Assembly: GCA_019075865.1 (NCBI GenBank)
Contig: JAGXAN010000004.1
Span: 186,001-250,000, forward strand
DNA: 64,000 bases
Origin: Hyphomicrobiales bacterium
Lineage (GTDB): Bacteria > Pseudomonadota > Alphaproteobacteria > Rhizobiales > Beijerinckiaceae
Direction: 5' to 3'
Part shown: one piece after another, positions 46,532 through 54,919 of the stretch
Position numbering within the stretch: position 1 is the stretch's first letter
Layout of the letters: the number at the start of each line of letters is the position of its first letter
Program-made: the position numbers and the translations under genes
The notes under the pieces: model-generated
Told to the model about the DNA's origin: nothing
The model's input: the letters and a program-made list of their open reading frames with translations, nothing else
The model's database searches: none

Positions 46532-47809
46532 ATGGAACTTTCAGCTTGGCTCAGCCAAAAGAATATCCGGCGCAAAGATTTTGCCAGTCGTATCGGGGTC
46601 ACGCCCGGGGCTGTCACCCAGCTTTGCAACCATTCGCACCCCTGGGTATCGCGCGAGACAGCGGCGCTGATCTTTCGCGAGACGGCAGGCGCCGTTACCC
46701 CCAATGATTTTCTGTTTCTCCCACGGACAAGACACATGACCCATTCAGTACATGATGCAATTGAGGCGATCAAAAAAGGCGAAATCGTCATTGTCACCGA
46801 TGATGATGATCGGGAGAACGAGGGTGATTTGATCATCGCCGCCAGCCATTGCACGCCGGAGAAAATGGCGTTCATCATTCGCAATTGCTGCGGCATTGTC
46901 TGCGCACCAATCACCCTTTCTGAGGCGCGGCGGTTGAATCTGGCCCCCATGGTTGCCGCCAATGATGCACCGCTGGGAACCGCTTTCACGGTGTCGGTTG
47001 ACGCCCGCCACGGGCTCACCACCGGCATTTCCGCAGAACAGCGCACCAATACCGTGCGCGCCCTCGCCAATGGAAACATGGGTGCGGGTGACTTCGTGCG
47101 TCCCGGCCACGTGTTTCCGCTGATCGCGCGCGAAGGCGGCGTGCTCATGCGCTCGGGCCATACCGAAGCCGCCGTTGATCTTTGCGCCCTCGCCGGATTG
47201 CCGCCGGTTGGCGTGATTTGCGAATTGGCCAATGACGATGGCACGGTTATGGCTGGCCAGCAGATTGAAGCATTTTCAAAAAAGCATGGCCTGAAGCGCA
47301 TTTCGGTGGCCGACCTCATTGCGTATCGCCAGTCGCGCGAGAAATTGGTCGAGCAGATCGCGACTTTCCCCGTCACCACCCAGGTCGGGGAGATGACGGC
47401 GCATGTCTATGTAACGCCGTTTGATGACGTGCAGCATTTTGCCTTTGTCCTTGGCGACATTGGCGAGGGCAAGAATGTGCCGACCCGTCTGCACAGGGCC
47501 GATATTCTCGCCGATGTCATTGGCGGCGGCGTCATCATCAACAAGGTTTTGCAGGATTTTGCCAAAGGCGGGCAGGGCGTGCTGGTGTATCTGCGCGATG
47601 GCACGGCAGGCGTGCCAGTCAAATCAACCGGGCAGGAAGCCGACTCGGAAAGCCAACGTGTCAGCCAGTGGCGCGAAGTTGGGCTTGGCGCGCAGATATT
47701 GCGGGATCTGGGGGTATCTTCAATCAAGCTACGCTCGTCAACCCCGCGCAAATACGTCGGTCTTTCGGGCTTTGGTATTGAAATATCCGGCGTCGACAGC
47801 GTCGAGTAA
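46532..47809 (+). CDS. ribB: HTH domain fused to 3,4-dihydroxy-2-butanone-4-phosphate synthase (RibBX type)
   Basis: The 425-residue protein starts MELSAWLSQKNIRRKDFASR. Residues 1-62 form a Cro/C1-like helix-turn-helix (FASRIGVTPGAVTQL, then HPWVSRETA). A complete DHBP synthase follows (about 70-275): VTDDDDRENEGDLIIAA, RSGHTEAAVDL and the segment ending GVICELANDDGT, which makes the four-carbon riboflavin precursor. The last ~145 residues align with GTP cyclohydrolase II but lack the zinc-binding Cys cluster; where SECxTGDVF...RCDC should be, it reads VPTRLHRADILADV. So only the RibB activity is expected, with a degenerate RibA-like domain and a possible DNA-binding role. An internal ATG at 46736 would give a RibBX without HTH. 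Confidence 0.88.
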   Translation: MELSAWLSQKNIRRKDFASRIGVTPGAVTQLCNHSHPWVSRETAALIFRETAGAVTPNDFLFLPRTRHMTHSVHDAIEAIKKGEIVIVTDDDDRENEGDLIIAASHCTPEKMAFIIRNCCGIVCAPITLSEARRLNLAPMVAANDAPLGTAFTVSVDARHGLTTGISAEQRTNTVRALANGNMGAGDFVRPGHVFPLIAREGGVLMRSGHTEAAVDLCALAGLPPVGVICELANDDGTVMAGQQIEAFSKKHGLKRISVADLIAYRQSREKLVEQIATFPVTTQVGEMTAHVYVTPFDDVQHFAFVLGDIGEGKNVPTRLHRADILADVIGGGVIINKVLQDFAKGGQGVLVYLRDGTAGVPVKSTGQEADSESQRVSQWREVGLGAQILRDLGVSSIKLRSSTPRKYVGLSGFGIEISGVDSVE

Positions 47810-47815
47810 GGCGCG

Positions 47816-49207
47816 CTACAGCAAAGGCTCTGCATGTCCGACGATCCGAACGATTTCGGGATGCACGGCCCTTGCCGCACGGTCGAGCGGATCGACCAAC
47901 TCATGCACTTCATCCACGCTCAGGCGCGGATCGACCCGGCAATGGTAATTCACCACCAGTCCGGCGGCTGTATTGCGGGCGCGCAAGTCATGGATGTCGC
48001 AGACTTTTCCCCGCTGCGCCGCCGTCGCCTTGAGTGAGTTCTCAATGGCCAATCGCAAAGCCTCGGGCGCGTCCGTGCCGCTCAATTCGCGCAATTGCAG
48101 TGGCTCAATGTGGGTTTCCACTTCAATGCCGGAACCGATTTCCTGGGCAATGGCGAGTTCGAGCCCACTGGCAATCTCATGCGCCGCGCCATAGGGCAGG
48201 GCACCGTTGATTTCGAGGTCGAGGCTCACCGCCGTAACGCCCGCCAGCTTTTGCACGGTCACGTGATGCACCGGCAAACGTCGCCGCGCCGCAACCAGCA
48301 GAACCTGCTCCAGAATACTCTCGTCATCCAGCGCCTTCGGATTGGCGGTCAGGGTAATATTGGCTTTTGGCAGCGCATCGGCCAACCGCTCGGCGAGGCG
48401 TGTTTTCATATCGGCTACCCGCTCCAGCGGTGTCGATCGGGCCACATCCACAATCACTTCACCCTGAATGTGGGCCCCGGCAGGGCGCAACCGGATGGCC
48501 TCAATACCGATGACGCCGGGCGTCGTCGCCACAATTTCCCGCACCTGCGCACTCATGCCGGCGGGTGCGGCATCCAGCAGGCTGTCCACCGTGCGCCGCG
48601 CCAATCGGTATCCGGCAAGGCCGATAAACAGAGCCACCGCGATCGCCGCCACGGCATCGCCGCGAACAAATCCGAACCGCGTTGCCGCCAGTCCCAAAGC
48701 CACCATGGTTGAGGATACCATGTCACTGGAAAAATGCAGGGCGTCGGCGGCCAGAGCTTCGCTGCTTTCCTCGCGGGCGATTTTCGCCAGTCCGTGCCAA
48801 CGCAGGCCATCAATGGCGATGGATAGACCCAGCACCGCAAAGACGATCCAACTGGCATCGACATGCACACTTTCCTGCAAACGATTGACGGCTTCAATCA
48901 GCACGAAGGACGCCAGCGCCAGCAGCATGCCGGTTTCGGAAAGGGCCGCCAGCGATTCCATCTTGGCATGGCCGTAATGGTGCTCCTCATCGGCTGGCTT
49001 GCCAGCTTCACGCACCGCGAAATAGGTCAAAATTGTCGCAAAAGTGTCGATCAGGCCATGCCCGGCTTCCGAGAGCAGCGCCAACGACCCGGATAGCAAG
49101 CCGGCCACCAGCTTGGCCAGCGCCAATGCAGCGCTCGCGTAAATGGAGGCAATGGCCGCCTTTTCCTTGCGCGCCGAACTTGCAGCTGCATCTGCCATTT
49201 TATTCAT
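47816..49207 (-). CDS. cation diffusion facilitator (CDF) metal transporter
   Basis: The 463-residue protein has the six-helix CDF membrane domain. Its two HxxxD metal motifs are LSEAGHGLIDTF (helix 2) and ALHFSSDMVS (helix 5), and the cytosolic histidine segment is DEEHHYGHAKME. The C-terminal part is about twice the usual length and seems to hold two dimerisation-type domains (MSAQVREIVATTPG and a later LPYGAAHEIASGLELAI). It would export divalent cations such as zinc or manganese. It converges on the ribB gene, with 6 bp between them. Confidence 0.9.
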   Translation of the reverse strand: MNKMADAAASSARKEKAAIASIYASAALALAKLVAGLLSGSLALLSEAGHGLIDTFATILTYFAVREAGKPADEEHHYGHAKMESLAALSETGMLLALASFVLIEAVNRLQESVHVDASWIVFAVLGLSIAIDGLRWHGLAKIAREESSEALAADALHFSSDMVSSTMVALGLAATRFGFVRGDAVAAIAVALFIGLAGYRLARRTVDSLLDAAPAGMSAQVREIVATTPGVIGIEAIRLRPAGAHIQGEVIVDVARSTPLERVADMKTRLAERLADALPKANITLTANPKALDDESILEQVLLVAARRRLPVHHVTVQKLAGVTAVSLDLEINGALPYGAAHEIASGLELAIAQEIGSGIEVETHIEPLQLRELSGTDAPEALRLAIENSLKATAAQRGKVCDIHDLRARNTAAGLVVNYHCRVDPRLSVDEVHELVDPLDRAARAVHPEIVRIVGHAEPLL

Positions 49208-49294
49208 TAAATGCCCCCGATGGTCGAAAACGCACGCACAGTTTATATATTCTGTGATATGGCACCCCAATAACCATCCTTATGGAGCTGACGA

Positions 49295-49735
49295 ATGCAA
49301 TATCTGCACACAATGGTCCGCGTCAAAAACCTCGAAGAATCGCTGGATTTCTATTGCAACAAATTGGGTCTGGTTGAAATGCGCCGCATGCAGAGCGAAA
49401 AGGGTCGCTACACGCTCGTTTTCCTGGCTACTACCGATGATGTTGAATCAGCCAACAAAACCAAAGCCCCGCTACTGGAACTCACCTATAATTGGGATGC
49501 GGAGGATTATCAAGGCGGCCGCAATTTCGGACATCTGGCTTATGCGTGCGATGACATCTATGCCACGTGTGAAAAGCTGATGAAAATGGGCGTGACCATC
49601 AATCGTCCGCCTCGGGATGGCCATATGGCTTTCGTCCGCTCGCCGGACAATATTTCGATTGAGCTTCTTCAGAAGGGCGGCTCAAAAGCGCCAGCAGAAC
49701 CTTGGCTGTCCATGCCCAATGTGGGCGTCTGGTAG
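49295..49735 (+). CDS. gloA: lactoylglutathione lyase (glyoxalase I)
   Basis: The 146-residue VOC enzyme opens [20 protein letters not shown] and includes [13 protein letters not shown] and [13 protein letters not shown], the Glu/His metal ligands of GloA. It isomerises the hemithioacetal of methylglyoxal and glutathione. The gene converges on the amidohydrolase gene, one base away. It starts 87 bp from the CDF gene in divergent orientation. Confidence 0.95.
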   Translation: MQYLHTMVRVKNLEESLDFYCNKLGLVEMRRMQSEKGRYTLVFLATTDDVESANKTKAPLLELTYNWDAEDYQGGRNFGHLAYACDDIYATCEKLMKMGVTINRPPRDGHMAFVRSPDNISIELLQKGGSKAPAEPWLSMPNVGVW

Positions 49736-49736
49736 T

Positions 49737-50666
49737 CTACTGCCCCATGAGGGCACGCACATGGGCAGCGGCGGAGGTGGCAAGGCCGGTCAGGTCATAG
49801 CCACCTTCGAGCACCGAGACCAGGCGGCCATGGCAGCGCTTTTGCGCCAAATCCATCAGCATGTTTGTGGCCTGGTAGAAATCATCCGCCTCAAGCCGCA
49901 GATTGCCCAACGGGTCGAGGTGATGGCCGTCAAAGCCAGCGGAAATCAAGATCAGGTCAGGCGCAAAATCATCGATTCTGGGGAGAATCACTTCACTCAG
50001 GGCAGCCAGAAACACAGCACCGTCATCTCCCGCGCGCAGCGGCGCATTGACGATCTGGTTATGCGTTCCGCATTCCGACTTCTCGCCGGTGCCCGGGTAG
50101 AGCGGCATTTGATGCGTCGAGGCATAGAGCACGCTCTTGTCGTCGTAGAAAATGTCCTGCGTGCCATTGCCGTGATGCACGTCGAAATCGATGATGGCCA
50201 CGCGCTCTGCACCAAATTTTGCCTGCGCATGGCGCGCTGCGATCGCGACATTGTTGAAAAAACAGAACCCCATTGGCGTGGCCTTTTCGGCATGATGGCC
50301 CGGCGGGCGGGTCGCCACAAAAGCTGTCTGGATACGGCCCGACATCACTTCATCAACGGCGAGCACGGCACCGCCGCTTGACCGCAAGGCCGCCTGCCAT
50401 GTGCCTGAATTCATGATGGTATCTGCATCCAGCTGTATCCGCCCGACCGCCGGCGCAACTTCGCTCAGCGCCAGATAATAAGCCTCCGGATGAACCCGCA
50501 ATATATCGGCACTGGTGGCAATTGGCGCGTCCATCCGCCCCAAATGGGCAAACTCCGGCTTGGCCAGCGCATCCATGATGGCACCAATGCGGGCCGGCCT
50601 TTCGGGATGCCCCGACCCCATGTCATGCGACAAGCTGTCCGTGTGCGAAATCAGAACACTTGCCAT
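49737..50666 (-). CDS. histone deacetylase-like (acetylpolyamine amidohydrolase) family protein
   Basis: The 309-residue zinc hydrolase starts MASVLISHTDSLSHDMGSGHPERP. The active-site motifs are ATRPPGHHAEKATPMGFCFFNN with the His-His dyad and IIDFDVHHGNGTQDIFY with the Asp-His zinc ligands; a second Asp lies in LILISAGFDGHHLDPLG. Bacterial members deacetylate polyamines or proteins. A long upstream in-frame extension crosses the oppositely oriented L,D-transpeptidase gene and is rejected. Confidence 0.93.
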   Translation of the reverse strand: MASVLISHTDSLSHDMGSGHPERPARIGAIMDALAKPEFAHLGRMDAPIATSADILRVHPEAYYLALSEVAPAVGRIQLDADTIMNSGTWQAALRSSGGAVLAVDEVMSGRIQTAFVATRPPGHHAEKATPMGFCFFNNVAIAARHAQAKFGAERVAIIDFDVHHGNGTQDIFYDDKSVLYASTHQMPLYPGTGEKSECGTHNQIVNAPLRAGDDGAVFLAALSEVILPRIDDFAPDLILISAGFDGHHLDPLGNLRLEADDFYQATNMLMDLAQKRCHGRLVSVLEGGYDLTGLATSAAAHVRALMGQ

Positions 50667-50861
50667 AGCGCATCCACCCTGAGTTGATCGTCTTTTGTAG
50701 CAAACTGTGCGCACCGGCAACAACGGGATTTTATGCCTGACAATTCGTGATGCAATATTGCAACACGGCACTTGATTTGTTGCGGCCGGGTTCAATTTAG
50801 GTAATATTGTGGTAACCATACCAGCCTTAAGTAGGCATGTCATTTGGTTTGGAAGGCTAAT

Positions 50862-51467
50862 ATGAAAGTTACTACCGCTATCGCAATGGGCATAAGCTGC
50901 TTTCTGTTGGCAGGGTGCCAATATACCGCGACCCCGGATCCCTCTTTGTCGGTTTACGATCGCGAGCAGTTTGCGAAAGTGCCAAACGAGACGATCGACC
51001 TGCAATTCAATCGCTACAAGATCGCCTATACCGGCAGCGAAGCGCCAAACACGATCATCGTCGATACCAAAGATCATTTCCTCTATTATGTTTTGCCGCA
51101 TCATCAGGCCATTCGCTACGGCGTAGCCACTGGCGCGGAAGCCTATGGCTGGACCGGAACCGCCACAGTGCAGGACAAGAAGGAATGGCCGACCTGGACC
51201 CCGACCGCCTCGGAATATGAGCGCTGGCCCTATATCAAGAAAGCGCTGCCCAATGGCGTGATGCCCGGCGGCGGAGACAATCCGTTGGGAGCCCGCGCAC
51301 TCTATCTGTATCAAGATGGCAAGGACACGGGTTATCGTATTCACGGCACCAATGAGCCGGGCGAAATCGGACATTCGGTTTCTTCAGGCTGCATTCGCAT
51401 GGCCAACATCAACGCGATCGATCTGTTCAATCGCGTAAAGGTCGGCACGAAAGTCATCGTTCGCTGA
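50862..51467 (+). CDS. L,D-transpeptidase lipoprotein (YkuD family)
   Basis: The 201-residue protein starts MKVTTAIAMGISCFLLAGC, a lipoprotein signal with Cys19 as the acylated residue. The YkuD catalytic motif is complete: YRIHGTNEPGEIGHSVSSGCIRM, with the His and active Cys. It forms 3-3 peptide cross-links or anchors proteins to peptidoglycan in the periplasm. GGAAGG precedes the ATG. It is divergent from the amidohydrolase gene. Confidence 0.95.
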   Translation: MKVTTAIAMGISCFLLAGCQYTATPDPSLSVYDREQFAKVPNETIDLQFNRYKIAYTGSEAPNTIIVDTKDHFLYYVLPHHQAIRYGVATGAEAYGWTGTATVQDKKEWPTWTPTASEYERWPYIKKALPNGVMPGGGDNPLGARALYLYQDGKDTGYRIHGTNEPGEIGHSVSSGCIRMANINAIDLFNRVKVGTKVIVR

Positions 51468-51486
51468 ACTGAAAGTTGGCGGTAGC

Positions 51487-52395
51487 TCAGGCTGCCGTCA
51501 CATTGACCTCAATGATCTCGGGCGGGCGCAGGAACCGAACCGGCAGGGCCGACGTGCCAAGCCCCCCGGAAATCACCATATGCTTGTTGCCAATTTGCGT
51601 ATGGCCATAAATGGAATCATATCCGGTCAATCCGTCCTTGTACCAGCGGCGGTGCAGAAAGGGCAGGTTGACCTGACCGCCGTGGGTGTGCCCGCATAAG
51701 GTCAAGGCGATACGCTCGGGCACATGCCGAAAAATATGCGGCTCGTGCGCCAGCAAAATGGCGGGCGCACCATCCCTCACCTTTCGCAATGTTCCGGGCA
51801 GATCATCAATGCCACGCGTCCACCCGCGCTGCACGAAATGCGCCATCTGGTCGCCAAGCCCGAGCAGCCAGAAGGGCTGGCCGGACTTTTCCAGACGCAC
51901 CGCATCATTTTCCATGCAGTGAATGTTGGCGGCCTTCAGGCCCGCCCGCACCCCGGCGCCATTGTCACCGGGCATTGACACCAGGGCACCATGCCACCAA
52001 TCGTGATTTCCCAATACGCCCCAGGACCCCAATGGCGCGCGCAGACCTGAGAGCGCTTCCGCCCATTCATGCGGCATTACCGGCCCGCTGACAAAATCAT
52101 GGCCGGCGTTGAAATCACCCAGCAGCACGATCACATCCGGATTTAAGGCATTAGTGACGTCGGCAATGTGGCGGATGCGCGCCACATTCATCCACGGCCG
52201 GCAGGCGTGTATGTCGGCTATGGCAGCAATTTTCAGGTTAAGCCCGCGCGGCCAACCGGCAATGGCCACGTGATACGCGGTCACATCCAGCAGGAAGGCT
52301 GGCTCCAGCGCGAAGGCATCGCCAGCCAGACCTGCCCCCAGCAAGGCCACGCCGCCGGCACCCATTATGAAATGCCGCCGCGTTACCAAGGCCAT
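51487..52395 (-). CDS. Tat-exported metallophosphoesterase (YaeI-like)
   Basis: The 302-residue precursor starts with a twin-arginine signal TRRHFIMGAGGVALLGAGLAG. The calcineurin-like metal site is seen as AAIADIHAC, VLLGDFNAG, GNHDWWHG and GHTHGGQVNLP. Enzymes of this group hydrolyse phosphodiester or phosphoanhydride bonds in envelope lipids or nucleotides. It faces the L,D-transpeptidase gene in convergent orientation. Confidence 0.92.
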   Translation of the reverse strand: MALVTRRHFIMGAGGVALLGAGLAGDAFALEPAFLLDVTAYHVAIAGWPRGLNLKIAAIADIHACRPWMNVARIRHIADVTNALNPDVIVLLGDFNAGHDFVSGPVMPHEWAEALSGLRAPLGSWGVLGNHDWWHGALVSMPGDNGAGVRAGLKAANIHCMENDAVRLEKSGQPFWLLGLGDQMAHFVQRGWTRGIDDLPGTLRKVRDGAPAILLAHEPHIFRHVPERIALTLCGHTHGGQVNLPFLHRRWYKDGLTGYDSIYGHTQIGNKHMVISGGLGTSALPVRFLRPPEIIEVNVTAA

Positions 52396-52423
52396 GAAAC
52401 TTTACCCCGAAGTTGAGCCGCGC

Positions 52424-52681
52424 TCAGGCGGCCCGTACCTTTATGTAGGGCGCACGTCCGTGGCCCGCAGGTATGGAAAATTCGTTTTCGAGACGCGGAT
52501 CGTCATTGGCATCTTCAAGTCGCAACCCGAGCGCTTCGGCAACCGCAGCAACCCCGAGCAGATGCAATAACGATTGTTGCAACTGGCGGGCATCATTCGT
52601 CCCGGCGACTTCATGGCGACCCGCCCGCGACACGTCGCCTGTTTGCCGAATAATAGCCGGATCTATCGCCACAAAACTCAT
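52424..52681 (-). CDS. small protein of unknown function
   Basis: The 85-residue product starts MSFVAIDPAIIRQTGDVSRAG, with GGAG 9 bases before its ATG. The middle is helical (QLQQSLLHLLGVAAVAEALGL) and the end is polar and basic. No domain is recognised. It lies 28 bp from the metallophosphoesterase gene on the same strand. An overlapping plus-strand reading frame looks less protein-like. Confidence 0.45.
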   Translation of the reverse strand: MSFVAIDPAIIRQTGDVSRAGRHEVAGTNDARQLQQSLLHLLGVAAVAEALGLRLEDANDDPRLENEFSIPAGHGRAPYIKVRAA

Positions 52682-52789
52682 CTCACGCACTCCAACGCCA
52701 CCGCCGCGGCAACCTCGCCAAAGCATGCGGGTCAATATCCGGTGTTTGCCTTAAATTTGCATGAAGCAGGGACTTTTCCGACTGTGCCG

Positions 52790-54256
52790 TCAGGGGATGC
52801 TGAGCGCGGCGCGCGGCCCGGGCAGGGGGCCATTGATGGCCTCCAGCATCGCGGCTATGGCGATGGCTTGGCGATCCTGGGCGTGGCCGCAGATGATTTG
52901 CACACCCGATGGCAAGCCGCCCGCGTTCTGACTGACCGGCGCAACACAAGCTGGCAAATGCGCAAAAGTGGCCAGAGAAGCCCATTTCATCATGTCAAAA
53001 TAGGGCCGCTCGCCAAAGCTTCCGTAAATGCGGCGCGCATACATATCCGGCACCAGATTATGCTTCATCGCCAATATGGGTGCAGGTGGCACCAAAATAG
53101 CGTCATATTGCGTGAAAAAAGCCGCCCATGCGGCTTGAATGTCGCGTTTGCGGGTTTGAATCATATCATAGCTGTCAGCCGACAATTTGGCACCGCGCGC
53201 TTGCAAGGCCTCGTGCGAGCGGTCATTGGCGGTAAATTTCAAGGCTTCCTGCGCCAATTTGGCCCGCAATGGCGCGGGAAACCCGCTTGCAACAATCGCG
53301 TTCAAATACAGAGAAAACGCCTCATAGCCATCTTCGAAATCAAAATCGGGTCGCGCCTTCCAGTCGACATTTGCGCCCGCTTGCGCCAGCATGCGCGCGG
53401 CCATTTGCACACTGGTGCGCACTTCATCGTCCACCGCAGCAGAAGGTTCATCCAGCCACACGGCAATTTTGAGATCGCGGGCGCTTTTGGCGCGGGCGGG
53501 AGGCATGAATTCGGGCCCGCGCGCGTTGATGGGCCCAGCAATGACCTTCAGCACCAATTCCAGATCCAGTGCCGAGCGCGCAATGGGGCCGGCTACACCC
53601 AATTCTGCGGTTTTTGCGGTTCGCTGAACCGGCGTTGGCGGCAAATGACCCTGCATCGGCACCAGATCCCAGGTCGGCTTCAATCCAAACAGGCCACAGG
53701 CATGGGCAGGCCAACGGATCGAGCCGCCAAGGTCGGAGCCAAGCTCAAAAGCACTCATGCCCGCAGCCACCGCCGCCGCCGCGCCGCCCGAGGAGCCGCC
53801 CGGCGAGCGCTCAAGATCATAGGGGTTGCGGGTGGTGCCAAATAGCGAATTGCTGGATTGAAAATCACTGGTCAGTTTTGGCACGTTGGATTTGGCAAAT
53901 ATCACCGCCCCCGCCGCCCGTAGGCGTGCTACGGCGGGCGCGTCTACGGTTGGGTGGAAATCGGCGAATTCTTTGGCACCTGACGTATTGGCCATGCCCA
54001 GAACATCAAAACTGTCCTTGATCGATATGGGCAGGCCTTCCAGCGGTCGCATCTGGCCAGCGGCAATTCGCGCATCGCTTGTGCGCGCTGCAACCCGCGC
54101 TCCATCCAGGTCAAAAGCGATCAGGGCATTCAGGGCAGGGTTACACGCATCCACCTGCTTTAAGGCGATCTCCAGCAATTGGCTGGCGTTATATTCTCCC
54201 GCCCGCAACCCCGCGAGCATCCGGATGGCACTCTGGGTCAGCCCCGCATTTCCCAT
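52790..54256 (-). CDS. amidase signature family enzyme
   Basis: The 488-residue hydrolase starts MGNAGLTQSAIRMLAGLRAG after an AGGAG site. The Ser-cisSer-Lys triad is seen as the lysine in PISIKDSFD, the Ser pair in SPGGSSGGAAAAVAAGM, and the nucleophile in LGSDLGGSIRWPA. It hydrolyses small amides, but GatA is unlikely because no gatB/C neighbour exists and the length and ends differ. It follows the MarR gene by 10 bp, suggesting MarR control. Confidence 0.93.
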   Translation of the reverse strand: MGNAGLTQSAIRMLAGLRAGEYNASQLLEIALKQVDACNPALNALIAFDLDGARVAARTSDARIAAGQMRPLEGLPISIKDSFDVLGMANTSGAKEFADFHPTVDAPAVARLRAAGAVIFAKSNVPKLTSDFQSSNSLFGTTRNPYDLERSPGGSSGGAAAAVAAGMSAFELGSDLGGSIRWPAHACGLFGLKPTWDLVPMQGHLPPTPVQRTAKTAELGVAGPIARSALDLELVLKVIAGPINARGPEFMPPARAKSARDLKIAVWLDEPSAAVDDEVRTSVQMAARMLAQAGANVDWKARPDFDFEDGYEAFSLYLNAIVASGFPAPLRAKLAQEALKFTANDRSHEALQARGAKLSADSYDMIQTRKRDIQAAWAAFFTQYDAILVPPAPILAMKHNLVPDMYARRIYGSFGERPYFDMMKWASLATFAHLPACVAPVSQNAGGLPSGVQIICGHAQDRQAIAIAAMLEAINGPLPGPRAALSIP

Positions 54257-54266
54257 CCCAGTCTCC

Positions 54267-54725
54267 TCAGGAAGCGGACGCTTCTTGCTCCACCGCCTCG
54301 CGGACATAATCACGCGTTGCGATGAGAATGCGTTCAAAATCCTGCAATTGCTGGACATTCAATCTGCCAAATGTCTCGGCTACATAGACCTTCTGCACTT
54401 CAATGCCTTCGGCAGCCATCTTGTGGCCCGCTTTGGTAAGAAACAGTGCATGCGAGCGCCGATCGCCATCTATGGTGCGTCGCTCCACAAACCCGGCTTC
54501 GGTAAGACGGTCAACCAATCCGGAAATATTTCCCTTGGTGACATACAGCTTTTGCGCCAGTTCTTGCTGGCTGATGCCCTCTTTTTCAGAGAGCGTTGTC
54601 AATACATCGCATTGAGGCAGGGATAGATCAAATTTTCTGAGCCGCCCGGCAATTTCAGATTTGATGCGGGTGTTTAAGCGCATCATGCGAAACCATACCC
54701 GATCGGCGCTTGAATTCTCGGTCAT
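54267..54725 (-). CDS. MarR family transcriptional regulator
   Basis: The 152-residue winged-helix repressor contains LPQCDVLTTLSEKEGISQQELAQKL, the recognition segment VTKGNISGLVDRLTEAGFVERR, and the wing DGDRRSHALFLTKAG. The ATG at 54725 begins the conserved domain. The amidase gene follows after 10 bp, and the divergent acyl-CoA ligase gene starts 194 bp away. Either may be its target; the ligand is unknown. Confidence 0.92.
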   Translation of the reverse strand: MTENSSADRVWFRMMRLNTRIKSEIAGRLRKFDLSLPQCDVLTTLSEKEGISQQELAQKLYVTKGNISGLVDRLTEAGFVERRTIDGDRRSHALFLTKAGHKMAAEGIEVQKVYVAETFGRLNVQQLQDFERILIATRDYVREAVEQEASAS

Positions 54726-54919
54726 TCCCTGGCCCTCCGCCGGCCCTGTCCATGTTCTTACCGGCGCAAAATTGGCAGTGCAAGCGTTAATTGGGAACAA
54801 CGCCAAGTCGATCCGTGTCGGTTCACAGTTAAACAATTAAGCCAATATCGGCGCAAAACGTTTGTCTAGGCGTATGGATCGTGCCTATAATTATACCCAT
54901 AAAATCAAGGGAGGATGAA

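Noticed and set aside
50667-51374. N-terminal extension of the HDAC-like gene by about 236 residues
   Set aside because: It crosses the L,D-transpeptidase gene on the other strand and its promoter region, and the conserved domain starts at 50666.
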